Positions 9,781 through 21,625 of a DNA stretch of 64,000 nucleotides are shown here, piece after piece (within the stretch, counting starts at the first letter, position 1; each line of letters starts with the position of its first letter). The stretch is from NCBI GenBank assembly GCA_037576195.1, contig CM075103.1, positions 16,492,001-16,556,000 of the forward strand, given 5' to 3'. The translations under genes were made by a program, and so were the position numbers. The stretch is from Phytoseiulus persimilis (taxonomy: Eukaryota; Arthropoda; Arachnida; Mesostigmata; Phytoseiidae). The notes beneath the pieces are model-generated. The model was given only the letters and a program-made list of their open reading frames with translations. It was not told where the DNA came from and did no database searches.

Positions 9781-10597
9781 GAAAAGGTCGGAAAAGCCAG
9801 GCGAATTGCTCTCAGCAGACATTGTAGGTCCGTTCGACTCATCTTTCAAGAAGGAAAAATATGTGGTCGTCTTCAAGGATGACTTCTCAAGATTCAAGTA
9901 TGGATTCTTCCTGAAACACGAGAGTGAAGTTCCAACAGTCCTTCGGCAAGTGATCGCTCACGCCAACAACTTGGGACATAGAATCTTGGAGTTTTTGAGC
10001 GATAACGGAGGTGGATTCGACAACAGAGAGGTCAGGAGCATCTTGGCGAATGCAGGAATTATTCACAGACTCACTGCTGCTCCTTACTGCCCGGAGCAGA
10101 ACGGAGCGAGTGAGAGAGAGAATAGAACTATTGTGGAGATGGCTCGAACGCTGAAGTGTGCAAATCCGGATGCCGACTATCCAAAAGCGATTTGGGCTGA
10201 ACTAGTGCGTACGCTATTTACATCCTGAACCGAACAGGGAAGTCTTCCGTTGAGGGAAAGACGCCACAAGAGCTTTGGCTAATGAAGAAGCCACGCATAA
10301 GGCATATGCGCGTGATAGGCTGTCCCTGTTTCGCGCTCATTTCCGGATGAGAAACTGAGTAAGATGGATAGGAAAGCAGTCAAGGGTTTTCTCGTAGGTT
10401 ACGATGGAGATGAAAGATACAGGGTGTTCCTCAAAGGAGAGCACAGAATTATCGTCGCAAGGCATGTGACTTTTCAGGAGACTGTATCAGGATGTGGAGT
10501 ACAAGTGGAACTGCCCCTAAGAAATTCTTTGGAGAACAAGGGTGAGGTTGCCGAAGAGAGCGGAGATGCGAAATCAATGCGGCCCATGGAAGGATAA
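9781..10597 (+). pseudogene. Copia-B integrase core
   Basis: Frame continued at about 9731-10228 with LLSADIVGPFDSSF (first Asp), KDDFSRFKYGFF, LSDNGGGFDNREV (second Asp) and EQNGASERENRTIVE (catalytic Glu). These are complete D,D,E signatures of a copia integrase. A frameshift near 10210 and another near 10340 precede the C-terminal linker (GFLVGYDGDERYRVFL). Degraded. Confidence 0.75.
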
Positions 10598-10863
10598 CTT
10601 CGAGTTCAAGGTGAAAAAGGAGAAAGTAAAGACGAAGAACGTCCTCCGGTTGAGGAGAGTGGAGACAGAGATGATCGTCAAGTTGAAGAGAAAGGTGCTG
10701 GAGGCGGCGGATCACCGATCAAGGATGGAGCCAGTGGAGTTCTGCAGTTGGGGAAGGCTTTCTTAAGAAACCCGCTGACGCTGAAGAAGCCAGCTTACTT
10801 GGATGACTTTGCTAATTTTCAATCAATCTTTGCAGCTCCTCAGACATATGCTGATGCGATTCA

Positions 10864-12405
10864 AAGTCAGGAGAGCTCTGAATGACGAAAAGCGATGGAT
10901 TCAGAAATGGAATCTCTGAAGGAAAACGACACTTGGGAGTGGTTGACCTTCCCAAGGATGCAAGAGCGATACCATGCAAGTGGGTTTATCGGGTGAAGGA
11001 GACTCAAGATGGACAGATTGAGCGATACAAGGCACGATTGGTGATCAAAGGGTAACAGCCAGCGCTTCGGGATTGATTATAGGGAAACTTTCAGTCCGGT
11101 TGCTCGACTGAGCACTGTCCGTTCGGTTCTGAGTGTCGCAGCCCACGAGGGACTGCATTTGGGACAGTTCGATGTGACAACAGTTTTCCTGTATGGGGAG
11201 TTGGAAAAAGGACCTCGACATCTACATGAAGAGTCCGGAAGGCTACGAATTTCCAGACGGAGAAGTCGGCAAACTGAAACGAAGTTTGTATGGCCTGAAG
11301 CAAGCGCCGCGTTGTTGGAATCTACGATTTATGACCTATATTCAGAAGATGGGACTGGCCGTAAGTGAGGCCGATCCATGTTTGTTCACGAGAGAGTCTG
11401 GAAAGGAAAAGTTGCTCCTCACGCGGTATACGTCGACGACGGACTGTTGGCAGCTTCATCAGAGTCCACACTGAAAGCATGTCTGGAAGGTCTGAAGCTG
11501 CAGTTCAAAATAACGTCAAAGGCAGCAACATACTTCTTGGGGCTCGAGATAAAAAGGGACGGTGATTCAATGAGAGTCAGTCAGGCTCCACAGGCAAGGA
11601 AAATCTTGGAGAGGTACAACTTCAGTAAGTGCAAACCGGTTGACACTCCGATGATCAAGTCATCAAGAGCGGTGAAAGAAGAAGAGGATGGAAACGAAGG
11701 CAAAGGCTCAGAGGGGGAGCAGCAGTCGAAGCAGGCTGAGAACTTCCCTATCGCCAAGCGGTTGGAGCTTTGATGTACCTCATGGTCGGGTCGAGACCAG
11801 ATCTCTCCTACACCTTAGGGTGTTATCAAGAAAGCTCGAGATTCCTACGGAGGATGACGTAGCCATGCTCAAAAGAGTTCTCCGCTATGTTGCAGGTACG
11901 ATCGATTTTGGAATAACGTACGTCCGTACCGGCACAGCAGCCAGTATTGAGGCTTTCAGTGATTCAGATCACGGCGGATGTTTCCAAACTGGGCGATCTA
12001 CGTCTGGTGTGGTGGTGAAGTATGCCGGTGGCGCTGTGTCCTGGTTTAGTCAGAGACAAACTTCAGTCGCAATTTCTACCACCGAGGCTGAGGTCGTTTG
12101 CAGCGAGTGAGGCTACTAAAGAAGTTATCTGGCTCAAGCGACTGTTTAGAGAAATCGCGATGTACGAAGGTACCCCTTCGCTCTTTGTTGATAATGCCGG
12201 TGCCGTACGTCTCTCGGAAAATCCAGAGTTTCACAGGAGAACGAAGCATATAGGGATCCGTCACTCCTTCGTTAGAGAAAAGGTTCTCGAGAAGGAAATA
12301 ATAGTGCTTGTGATTCCCATGGAAAGACAAGTCGCCGATATCTTGACCAAGCCGCTTGAGAGGATTAGACACAATTATTTGTGTAAACTCATGGGAATGT
12401 CCTGA
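10864..12405 (+). pseudogene. Copia-B reverse transcriptase and RNase H
   Basis: RT starts near 10890 (AMDSEMESLKENDTWE, PCKWVYRVKE, YKARLVIKG) with a stop right after KARLVIKG. It continues in shifted frames through SLYGLKQAPRCWN and the active site VYVDDGLLAAS (about 11430), then FLGLEIKRDGDSMRVSQ. RNase H follows with SDSDHGGC, GRSTSGVVVKY, STTEAEVV, and in another frame HIGIRHSFVREKV and VADILTKPLERI, ending at 12405. At least four frame breaks; dead. Confidence 0.8.
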
Positions 12406-12451
12406 GAACATCATTCTCCCTCTGCATTTTGAACCAAACAACAGGGGGAAG

Positions 12452-12607
12452 TGTTGAAGTCACTGTTGTAGGATAACGACGAATGTCACCTCGTCGCCTA
12501 TAAAAGTCAGGCTTCGAATAAAAAGCAGATGATTTTATCTCCGGTAGATAACGAAGCTAGTGAGTTGTCATTGGCTCGTCTTCAATATAGTGGTTTTTTT
12601 CCGTTGC
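12452..12607 (+). repeat. Copia-B 3' LTR (partial)
   Basis: Begins TGTTGAAGTCACTG right after a polypurine tract and holds CTATAAAAGTC and GAATAAAAAG (promoter and polyadenylation-type signals). No second copy exists in the window; the 3' edge is set by the start of BEL/Pao gag homology, so the LTR is probably truncated. Confidence 0.6.
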
Positions 12608-12611
12608 ATAA

Positions 12612-13927
12612 CTCTAATAATTGATGTCCCCTCCTGATGCTAAAATGCTGTCCAGGGTGCGCAGATGGCTGACTTCGGCCAGATCCTCATCTCGGAATTC
12701 GTCCTCCAGGATTTGTCGCATCATGTTGTGGCTCTCCGCCGAAATATCCAGATGCCGTATACATGGAAAGCTTTTCCGGAGAGAGCCCCGCTCAGAAGCA
12801 TCACCTTCTGAAGGTCCGGAATCTGCCTGTTGTGGACGAATGCGTTGAAGGTGTTCATAGGTCTTCTGAACTCTTTGACGTCCCCACTGAATCGAGGCAT
12901 TCTAGAAAGCCAGAGGCCATCCGCTGGGTGTCGGGGGGCGATCTGCCGGGGAGGAGCTCGGTCCGCCAAGCTGGTGACCTGACGGGAACGATGGGGGCTG
13001 CTCCCTATCCTGATTCCGCGAGCTTGAGCCATCGTTGCTTGAACGTTTCGTAATATTGATTCCTTCCACCCCGCCGGGCGGAATCTCGGGGTCTTCTGGT
13101 CCTGGTGAAGGAATTGGCGTTGTGTTTTTCGTCGAAGCTCTCCAGTCTTCATTCCTGGAGGTCTGCAGGGCCAGTGGTGTTCCCTGATGCTCGGCTCGCG
13201 ATAACACGGGTACCCTGTTTGGATCTTGACTCGAACGTTGATTCCTTCGAATCTTGTGTTAGGTCGTTCATCAGGAATGTTCGCAAAGACCTGAGATACA
13301 ACAGGTTGTCTCTCAGCTCCTCCTCCACTTTTGCCGATTCGACGTGGAATTCCTGATCCAGGTCGTCGTCTGAGTTGTCCACGAGCGCCGACAGGTTTTT
13401 CCAACCACTGATCCAGGAGAGACGACAGCGTGTTCTTCAGGTCGTCCGCCATGAAGATGCTCGCTCGGGCTTTGAGGGCGTTCAGCCTCCGTCTGATCTT
13501 CTCAACTTCCTGCTGGGAATCATGACCTGTCGATGCTGTCGACGAGCTACGTCTGACCTGCGCTTCGTCCTGCGAAGCGTTCCCCGCATTTTTCTTGATC
13601 TTGGATGCTGCGGAAGTCCGTTAGATGTTGCGCCGGAGGGACCCCCTGTGAAAAGTCTTCGTTGACGTTCATCAGGTCTCCCTCTTCGGGTGTGATTGGA
13701 GCACCTTACATCTGCCCGCCTGAGGTCTCGAAAGACGAAAACCCAGTTACCGTGGAGCTTAAGAAGCTGTCCGACGCTGCTGAAGCGGCGGAGCTTGACG
13801 CCTCTGCGCGTCTGTCTGGCGCTGCTTGTCTGACCCCGACTACCTCGCTTGACGCTTGCTCTTGGAGATCGGTAGCAAGTTTTGTAGAATCACTCATGAG
13901 CGAAGCTGCCGCCTGCTGCGAAAGCAT
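12612..13927 (-). pseudogene. BEL/Pao-type gag (DUF1759-like)
   Basis: The minus strand encodes a charged coiled-coil-like N-terminus (EVEKIRRRLNALKARA), then MADDLKNTLSSLLDQW. After frame breaks comes the Pao gag core (PRFSGDVKEF, FNAFVHNRQIPDLQKVMLL, GALSGKAFHVYG). Beyond a break near 12735 it continues with MMRQILEDEFRDEDLAEV. The order is that of retropepsin-associated DUF1759 gags. Upstream frames (13927-13706, Ala/Ser-rich) may be the N-terminus. Three or more frameshifts; the protein stops at the junction with the Copia-B LTR, so protease and pol are missing. Family call moderately firm. Confidence 0.65.
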
Positions 13928-14676
13928 AGGCGATGTACGGCTCGGAACGCTGAGAATGGTTATCGAAGGCTACGTTCTTTGCGTTGGACCGGCCGTATAA
14001 TCTGTCGATTGAGGTTTGATGATTTCGATTTGCAGGCTTGACTCGATGTTTGCTCACTTGTGCACCGAAGCTTGTACGGGGAGCGTCGTGTTGACGCTGG
14101 GCCTACCCACGTACTGTTTGCGCATGCTGATAGTTTTGCGATCGCTGTTTGAAGACGATCCGCTGAGGATGCCGATGAGTTTCAATCGGACTGGGATGTA
14201 ATCACTCCTGACACCATTTTGACACCCCACGCTCCTAAGATGAGGAAAACACGTCTGCTGTCTTTCTCCGAGAGGGACGACAGGCGCACTGGGAATTTAC
14301 TACTAGCGGCGCCGGAGCGGCTTATGCTGTTGAAATAATGAACAATAGGCTCCGGAGGGGGGTCGCTAGGAGTTCGGCTGGGTTCAAACTCGGGAACCGA
14401 GTTTACACTGAACCGGTACGTTCCGTTGGATCCACACGTGAGCCGATTGCTTCGAAGTCAATATATCTTAACATGGCGCTGGAGCCAGAACGATCAGCTG
14501 GCTCCAGGGTCTGGAGAAGGTGACGTCAGCGAGAGAAGCCGTGCTGACGTCAGAGCCTGTGACTCGTGATTCCGAGTGCGCCATTGAAGTTCTCTCGTAC
14601 TTTATTTCTCGACAAGTCCGAAGGACCGGTGACGCTGCCTCTTTGTGCGGCACGTATAATTTAGACTTGACGCCAA
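13928..14676 (-). other. Probable BEL/Pao 5' leader
   Basis: No convincing ORF. Lies between the candidate LTR (14677-15198) and gag. Two perfect CRE-type palindromes (TGACGTCA) stand 24 bp apart at 14521-14528 and 14545-14552. On the minus strand the sequence directly after the LTR starts TTGGCGTCAAG, a possible primer-binding site. Confidence 0.35.
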
Positions 14677-15198
14677 TGTGTGATGATTCGCTTTCGACAT
14701 AATTAATAACTGGTTCTCACATGTATAATATCTTATCTTTGTGTTGTGTTTTGCAATCGTCTCCTTCGTGCTCTAAGGCCTGGACTCTCGAAGGGAAGGG
14801 ATCTCACGGTGATTCGTCGTCACTCCGTTTATTCGATACTGTTGGAGAGGGAATTCGTCTTCAGTGGCACACTAGCTAGAGGGCTCCGTGCCCAGGCAGA
14901 TTCACCTCGCGGACACTGATACGGTAGCAAGGAGAAGACAGTACGGCGTAAAGATGAACAGTAGTTTTATTCGGGTGTTGAGTATGGTTATATGGGATGT
15001 GATTGTGAGAGTTGTTAAGTTGAGTCTTCGGGGAGTACTTCGAGGGTATTAGTAATCACGGCACTGAGTTGGGGTTCTGAGGTTTTCTAATGAAAGGATT
15101 GATTACTTTGGCGCCTTGAGTGGTGTGAGTTCTAGTACGAATCTAGTCTGCTGAATCTAAAATCGGATGCATCCGCTTTCGCGTGTTGCATCTCAACA
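14677..15198 (-). repeat. Candidate BEL/Pao 5' LTR
   Basis: On the minus strand it starts TGTTGAGATGCAACACG and ends CACA, contains CGAATAAACGG near 14835 and is followed by a PBS-like TTGGCG and then gag. A purine tract (CAGAGGGGC) lies immediately upstream on the minus strand, which is a 3'-LTR feature, so this may be an LTR shared by tandem copies. No second copy in the window. Confidence 0.45.
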
Positions 15199-15692
15199 GC
15201 CCCTCTGATTCTGGAGACGTAGGGAGTACCATGAACAATTCGTAGTTACCTAAACCTAATTAAATGATGAATTTATCGAGACCAGAGGCAGTGTTCCATA
15301 TATTCTATGTGCTTTAACATTTGAGGGTCTTGGTTGTTCCAGAGTTGGTCTCTGAGAGCAGTCGTAAAATGGTACCTGTGTGTTCTCGTTGTAACGTGCT
15401 CGAAGACGTTGGCTCTTGTTTGTTATTGTTCTTGTTGAGGTTCTTGTTGTTGCAGGTGGCGTTGTTCTTGAGTCGTTGGGTCTGCACCGACGAGTTCGGC
15501 ACAGAGGCTTAAAGGTCTCTCCCCCCGTGCGCCGAAGCGTAGGCGCTTTGGGAGCCAGTGGGAGAATTGAATGGAACGGTTGGAGCCAAAATGGGAAGAG
15601 GGTAGATTATTGTGTTTGTTGAGGTTGAAGGTCTTAAACTGTGTCACTTTGGTCGGCAAGAAGAAAAAAAAATAGTGAAGCATTCCGAGACG
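15199..15692. other. No recognisable gene
   Basis: Low-complexity T/G-rich tract (about 15410-15480) and short non-conserved frames only. It could be the 5' leader of the ORF that starts at 15693. Confidence 0.3.
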
Positions 15693-16155
15693 ATGTCGCA
15701 TTCCGAAGGAAAATGTTCGAAGGGTGTCGGCCGAACGAGCCTCAGTGAGAGGGCGCTCCGTTACGCAAAGAGGGAGCAACGACAGGACGACGAGCCGATA
15801 GGAGATTCTGAGTTTAGAATCCTCCTTCGAGTCCGTTAGTGAAGGTCTCGCCGAGATGCCTCAATCGCCTGAGAACATCGGAGTTGATGAAGAGGAGCAC
15901 ACGGTAACGGAGGCCCCTGTGAGAGAATCGACCTCTGGCTTGGTGGCCAACATTGGATCCGTGGTGGCAGAAGCGACGCCCCCTCTGAGGGTTCGATTTT
16001 CGATCGACTCTCAGGGGCAAATGGAAATGGAGGGCTCCCTGTCGAGCCTGACTGACCGTCGAGCACGGAATCCATTCGTGTCGTTGAATCTGGATCTGGA
16101 GTTTTTTGACTTGTCGATCATCCGGGAGGGCGATCAGATCCCTGACGTTGGGTGA
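15693..16155 (+). pseudogene. Acidic ORF, possible retroelement gag N-terminus
   Basis: Starts MSHSEGKCSKG at 15693 and shifts one frame near 15810 into a Glu/Ser-rich segment (VSEGLAEMPQSPENIG) and then FVSLNLDLEFFDLSII, ending at 16155. Highly charged, with no cysteines after the start, no zinc knuckle and no recognised fold. It is cut by the Copia-C 5' LTR region. Context suggests a gag-like fragment of an LTR element, but the family is not identified. Confidence 0.3.
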
Positions 16156-16198
16156 TTGGTTCTTCGGCGCGTTGCTGGTCCCTGGTCCTGGTCGGGTC

Positions 16199-16479
16199 GG
16201 GGACAAGGACAAGCGTGTGCGTGATTACGCCACGGGCTTTCAGCGCCGAGCTAAGACGTGTGGCCTCGGCTCGAAGGCTACCCGCTTCGAGCCGGGCCCC
16301 GGTCAGCTCACGCTTTCCCTACTGGTATATATACTGCTAATAAAGAAGCTTCGCTCCCGAGGAGCTACGCATTCCCTAACCGGAACTCTGTCTGTTTATT
16401 TGGTGCCGTGATCTTCCAGCTTCCAGAGAACATCCAGATCAGTGTCTGCCGACTGCCTTCAGGGAACGAAAATCCAACA
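16199..16479 (+). repeat. Copia-C 5' LTR (5'-truncated)
   Basis: Matches 26614-26898 almost base for base, from GGGGACAAGGACAAG to CCAACA, including TATATATAC and AATAAAG. Sequence left of 16199 differs from the first 60 bp of the 3' LTR, so this LTR is truncated or rearranged. It is followed by ATCGTTATTGCGCACGA, the candidate primer-binding site. Confidence 0.85.
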
Positions 16480-16605
16480 ATCGTTATTGCGCACGATACG
16501 ACTCTGTGGACACTGTCGTTTGGAAGTGAACACTGTGAAGTGAGTGTGTGTGACTCTCGTGTAAAGTGACCTGCCGGTGAAGGTACTACAAGGTGCGACA
16601 AGAAG

Positions 16606-17737
16606 ATGGATCCAGTCGAGAGTCAACGAACACTAGAAGATTCCAGCAGCTCCCACGGCTTTAGTGAGGTTGGAGAAGAAATGCCAGGACATTCTTCAAA
16701 AACGGGTGATGAGGCGTTGGACTTCAGCCAGAAGACCATTGGGACCACTGACGACACTGACAAGGACTTGAACGACTTCAATATGGGCTCAAGACACCGA
16801 GCAAGAGATCTGGTGAAACTGAAACTGGATGGAGCAAACTACACCGAATGGCGAGTAATGATTTCTGCAGCACTGGACGCTGATCCATTCGCCCTGGACG
16901 TGACGATGGGAAATCTAATTCCACCACCGGCCACGGCGAAGAGTGCAGCCGCAAAAATCCAGAAAAGGAAATTCGAGGCAGGAAACCGTGCTGCACGCTG
17001 TACCCTGTTTGCTTCACTCCAATCCGATCTAGCGGTCTCGCTTTTCCATGCCAACGCTGAGACGGTTGATGCCCCTGAAATGTGGAGGGACATCACCGGA
17101 CGATTCAACAGTGCGAATGGAGGTCTGAAGAGAGTGGCACTGTCAAAGTTCACTACCTACAGATATCTGACCAACAAAAGCGCTGGCGAAAATCTGCTCA
17201 GGTTCAACAAGATATTGAGCCGCTGTGAAGCCCTAGGAGTTCCCCTGCCCTCTGACTTGAAAATCACGATTCTGCTTTCGAGTCTGCCACCAAACTGGGA
17301 ATCGTTCAAGCAGAGCTTTACTGCCAGAGATGAGACAGCTCAATCTCTCGTCCACTTAACATCAGCCATTGAGATGGAAGCAATTCGAAGAGGGAAAATC
17401 GATACGAGTGAAGTAACAGCTCTATTCTCGCGACTTCGGGGCCCGTCAGGTAGACGACCCACCCGAGGACGTTCAACAACAGACCCAGAGGAGGCAGGAT
17501 GCCGACTAGCACGCCAACCAGGTCTGCTATGGATGTGGTCGCCCAGGTCATGTACGCGCACAGTGCCGTACTCCTCAAGGAAGTGAAAACCAAGGAAGAG
17601 TCCAACAGCAACACCCGAATCGCTCACAATCTTCGCAGCCACCCAGGCGAAACCAGCAATCTCGGCGCGGTGGAAGGAGACCCTTCAACCGCCAACGTCC
17701 ACAACACGCAAGGGCACATCACACAGAAGCTGATGTA
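16606..17737 (+). pseudogene. Copia-C gag
   Basis: ATG 16606, after a leader with a GTGAGT donor-like site. Copia gag signatures: LKLDGANYTEWRVMISAALD, GNRAARCTLFASL, PEMWRDITGRF, LSSLPPNWESFKQSF. The frame breaks near 17505 into a CCHC knuckle (CYGCGRPGHVRAQC, about 17527). About 55% identical by eye to the Copia-D gag at 36900, in the same N-terminal layout (MDP, then SSSHG). Otherwise nearly full-length; one or two indels. Confidence 0.8.
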
Positions 17738-19425
17738 GTCGAGATCCTGAACTGTGAAACTAGAGTGCAGAGTCCCACATTGTGACACCTGACAACGAGT
17801 ATGTGGTGGACTCCGGAAACAAATTACCACATGTGTAATTCTCGCGAGCACATGTCCGACTACGTACCATTTGAACAACCACGTCAAGTAAGACTAGGAG
17901 GTTCCCGAACCCTGAGCGCTCCTGGGTCCGGAACCGTCCACGTGACGTTCATTCAGGAAGGAAAGCCGATAACAGTCCAACTGAATGAGGTACTGTACGT
18001 TCCGAAACTCCGCCGAAACCTCATATCAGTCTCGAAACTTACTGATGAGGATTTCGAGATCAGGATCTCCAGAAGGACAGTCCGTATGACTCAAGGAGAG
18101 GTGACCATTTGTGCAACAAGAAAGAATGGTCTTTACCTCCTGTATGCCGTAGATTTCGCTGAGGGAAACAACGCCGAGAACAACAAGCCGAAGAAGAAGA
18201 AAAGATCAGCCTCACTAACATGCACCGGAATTTCGCTCATATCAACATCGGATGGCTCAAGTCAATGCTGCAGCGTCAAGGATATGACGTGATCCAAGAT
18301 TTCCTCGGCTGTGATAGCTGTGTAAAAGGAAAAATGCCAAGAGCTAGCTTTCGGCCGAAACCCAGCAGCTCACGCGCCCCTCGTATTGGATGGATCAACA
18401 GCGATGTCTGCTTCGTCAGTACGCCTTCCTACGGCAGACATAACGCTTTCCTGACATTGACTGACGATTATAGCCGATTCCGAAAGGTCTACTTCCTCCA
18501 CAACAAAGCCGAAGTCTTTGATCGGATCCGGGACTTCCTCAAGTGGTTCAGGCTGAGATCAGGACAGCAGGTATACCATTTTCACTCGGATGGCGGCTCA
18601 GAGTTTCAAAACAAGAGGCACAAGCCTCTTTGCATCAACAGGATGTGATTACTCCTACAGTGCTCCGTACACTCCGATGCATAAAAAAACGCTGTAAGCG
18701 AGCGTCTGAATCGCACGTTGCTCAATCTTGCAAGGACAATGATCCTTGACAGCAACCTCGGAAAAGGAGTCTGGGCTGAGGCGATAAATTTCGGGACTTT
18801 CTGTCTCAACGCCACCAAGGAGCATAAGCCAACTGGGAAGTCCCCATTCGAGTTGATCACTGGCCACAAGCCATACCTGAACAGAGTCCTGAGATTTGGA
18901 ACCAGGTGTTGTTCTACAACATCCAGCCCGGGAAAGGGAAAACTGGATACGCGAGCCATCGCTGGTGCAGTATGCGGAATAGACGAGGACGGTCTGAGTT
19001 ACCGAGTCCTGGAGCTAGGAACAACGCGAGTACACAGGATCCGGGATATCCAGGTAAAGGATACACCACCGTTGTTCGATGACGAGAACAAGCTCCCGCC
19101 AGCACCACGAGATGCCGCTCTTGGAATCCCAGCCGACATCAACGGATCCCCGACGGGTGAAGAAGAAGAAGAAGAAGTTCAGCCAACACCCGACGGCGCC
19201 AGCGAGCCAGACAGCGCTGGTGATGACGACACATGGGAGAGAGAAAGAAATGTAGACGATGAGCTAGGCATCGCTCCGGGCACGAGACCCAGCGAAGCAG
19301 CCCCTCCGGCCAGAGAAGCGCGCGCACGCACCGATGACCAGAACCAGGCACGGATGGAGGTACAAAACGAGGGACGCAGGTACAACCTTAGAGATAGGAG
19401 TACCTTAAAAGCCGAGCCAACTTGA
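17738..19425 (+). pseudogene. Copia-C protease and integrase
   Basis: Protease: catalytic VVDSGN near 17800, then VRLGGSRTLSAPGSGTV and LYVPKLRRNLISVSKL. Integrase: HHCC finger (HRNFAHINIGW, then CDSCVKGK), core motifs INSDVCFVSTPSYGR (Asp) and FHSDGGSEFQN (Asp). The Glu region lies across a break near 18645, after which the frame resumes (LNLARTMILDSNLGKGVW). A long acidic linker (EEEEEEVQPTPDG) and a basic YNLRDRST motif end the frame at 19425. Several frame breaks. Confidence 0.8.
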
Positions 19426-19435
19426 GGCAGGGATA

Positions 19436-21116
19436 GCCTACAATGTAACAAGTAGTACTACAAATCATGAAACTAGCGACCCCCTAGGCAGGTTCAACTC
19501 ACAGGCAGACGTGCCTCTTAACCTAGCGGACGTGTATCGCTCAAAGTATAAAAATGAATGGCTAGCGGCAATGGCATTAGAATTGGAGTCCTTTAGAACC
19601 AATCAGGTCTACAAATTGGTAGCACCCAAGGCGTGCCACCCCGAACGCGGCGGACAGAACGTTCTGACAAAAAATGGGGTTTTCTCGTTAAAAACGGACA
19701 AGGACAATAACATAATCAAAAGGAAGGCTAGGCTCGTGGTAAGAGGATATAAACAAAGACCTGGCATTGACTATGATAGTCTGTTCAGCCCTGTGGCGAA
19801 GTTCGATACCATTAGGACAGTACTGTCAATTGCCGCCCAGGAGCATCTCCGTTTGAACCACACGGACATATGCACGGCCTTCTTGTCAGCCCCTTTGGAC
19901 AAGAGACTCTTTATGAAACAACCCGCCGGCTTTGAGGATGGCACAAACCGGGTTTGTGAGCTACTTAAGGCGTGCTATGGAACAGTCCAAGCTCCAAAGA
20001 TGTTCAATCAGAAATTGAGCAACACTTTGTTGAGCCTTAGTACAGTCAGATTGACCAGAAGCAAGTTGGATCCGTGCTTGTACTTTTCCAACCCTCCGAC
20101 TCGAGTATTTGTTCTAATCTATGTTGAATGATTGCCTGATAGGCTCCAACTCAGAATAAATGAATCAAAGGATAATAAAGGAACTAGAGAAAACCTTCAA
20201 ACGTACCACAGGGCCACTCAAGTTTTTCCTGGGATTGAGAATTGCTATCTCTCCCGACGGAGGTAGGATCTACTTGGATCAAGCCCAATATATCACCGAG
20301 CTACTAGATCGATTCCAGATGGCAGACTGCAAAGTGTCTCCTGTACCGATCGACTCAACGTCGAAATCTGCATTTGAGGGAGAAATCGATCTTAATCTTA
20401 AGTATAGAGAGCTGGTGGGGGATTTGATCTTCGTTTCTGTGGGAACGAGAGGAGATATTTCCTATGCGGTTTGGCTGATGTCCAGATACTCGGATAAGCC
20501 AACGCGCCATCTATGGAACATAGGATTGAAAATACTGAGGTATCTGTCAGGGACCCGGAACCACGGTCCGACTTATACTGGTGGAGTTCTAGCCAAAATT
20601 GACGCCTACTGCGACGCCGACTGGGGCGGTTGCAGGAGTACTCGGTGCAGTACCAGTGGCGCTGTGATAATGTTTGGCGGAGCACCAGTTTGCTGGTCTT
20701 CCAGACGGCAGAACTGCGTCACTCTTTCCACCCTTGAAAGTGAAATAGTGGCTTGCAGCGAAATGGGCAAAACCTGGTTGTGGCTTAGCAGACTGATTCA
20801 GGAAGTCGGATACCAAATTACTCCGACACTTCATGTAGACAACACTGGTTGCATCCAACTGCTAACTGAAGCCCAGGTGTCGAAACGTTCTAAACATATT
20901 GCCATACTTTACTTTTGGTTAAAGGAACGAATAGAAGAGGGTGAGTTCAAAATCACCCATTGCCCATCGCAACCAAACTTGGCAGATCTTGAAACGAAAG
21001 CCTTACCAGAACCTCAGTTTATCCGACTGCGAACACTTGCAGGTATCACAGATGATACTGTTCGCCCTCCTCATGGTAGCGGCAAGAGTGGCCGCGTACT
21101 TCCAGTACGAAGATAA
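19436..21116 (+). pseudogene. Copia-C reverse transcriptase and RNase H
   Basis: RT opens with LNLADVYRSKYKNEWLAAM, then KARLVVRGYKQRPGIDY and CTAFLSAPLDKRLFMKQ. The catalytic box reads IYVE then stop, because one extra A (near 20128) disrupts a YVDD. The frame resumes at about 20160 (FFLGLRIAISPDG, DQAQYITELLDRFQM). RNase H has YCDADWGGCRSTRC, STLESEIVACSEM and HIAILYFWLKERIE. The ORF ends at 21116, 65 bp past the env-like ATG in a different frame. Confidence 0.85.
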
Positions 21117-21546
21117 CTGTCTACCACAGTGCATCCGAGAGAGACAACCCTGCACCATATTCGAAATGAGTCCGGAATTCTTCCCGTGTGACTGCTTGAT
21201 AAGCAACCAGACCTGCATTGAGAAAGCGTCCCCTGGTGTAGCCTGTCTGTTACCGAATGGAACAACGTTTGGCGGACCCAGTATCTGGATTGACTCCTAT
21301 AACTATACACATCAGAAACCACCAGCACCTACACCCGTTCCATCGAAAAGAACAAACTTCCTCCTGATCTACGCGGCATCACTCACTACACTTGTTGTGA
21401 TGTATGCCTGCCCTAACAGCATCACATGCCTGATCCAAACATGGCGGCGGAGGCAGTACCAGCAGTTGAGTAGAACACAACCCACCGCGGACGATCGCCC
21501 AAGCGGCGTCGAGTCACCATATCAGCCCACGGTTGAGAACATCTGA
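21052..21546 (+). CDS. Env-like type I membrane glycoprotein of Copia-C (sense)
   Basis: 164 aa. Signal peptide MILFALLMVAARVAAYF, then an ectodomain with NC-x3-C-x5-CTIF, FPCDC, TC and AC, followed by GGPSIWIDSYNYTHQ including an NYT sequon. A Pro-rich hinge and one hydrophobic span (FLLIYAASLTTLVVMYA) come next, then a basic tail and the C-terminal SPYQPTVENI. ATG 21052 lies inside the pol end in another frame and is preceded immediately by CACAG, a splice-acceptor-like site. Intact although pol is broken. Similarity to 4133-3627 and 32530-32027 is clear along the whole length. Function unproven; Env-like by position, topology and glycosylation. Confidence 0.75.
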   Translation: MILFALLMVAARVAAYFQYEDNCLPQCIRERQPCTIFEMSPEFFPCDCLISNQTCIEKASPGVACLLPNGTTFGGPSIWIDSYNYTHQKPPAPTPVPSKRTNFLLIYAASLTTLVVMYACPNSITCLIQTWRRRQYQQLSRTQPTADDRPSGVESPYQPTVENI

Positions 21547-21625
21547 ATCTCTAAGAATTGGCTCTTCGATGCCACATAAAGACTTCCAATCTGGTCCCCT
21601 AAGGTACTGGTATTCGAATTTATTA

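Larger units (their letters stand above)
8789..12607 (+). mobile_element. Copia-B: 5'-truncated conventional copia element
   Basis: Gag C-terminus, protease, integrase, RT and RNase H in order on the plus strand, then a polypurine tract (ACAGGGGGAAG, about 12441-12451) and the start of the 3' LTR. The 5' LTR and early gag are missing. Only about 46 bp separate RNase H from the LTR, so it has neither env-like nor antisense genes, a useful contrast to Copia-A, -C, -D and -E. The LTR is cut by BEL/Pao sequence near 12607. Confidence 0.8.

Noticed and set aside
14521..14552. Paired TGACGTCA sites as a host CRE promoter
   Set aside because: They lie in the probable BEL leader, with no host gene nearby; kept only as a note.
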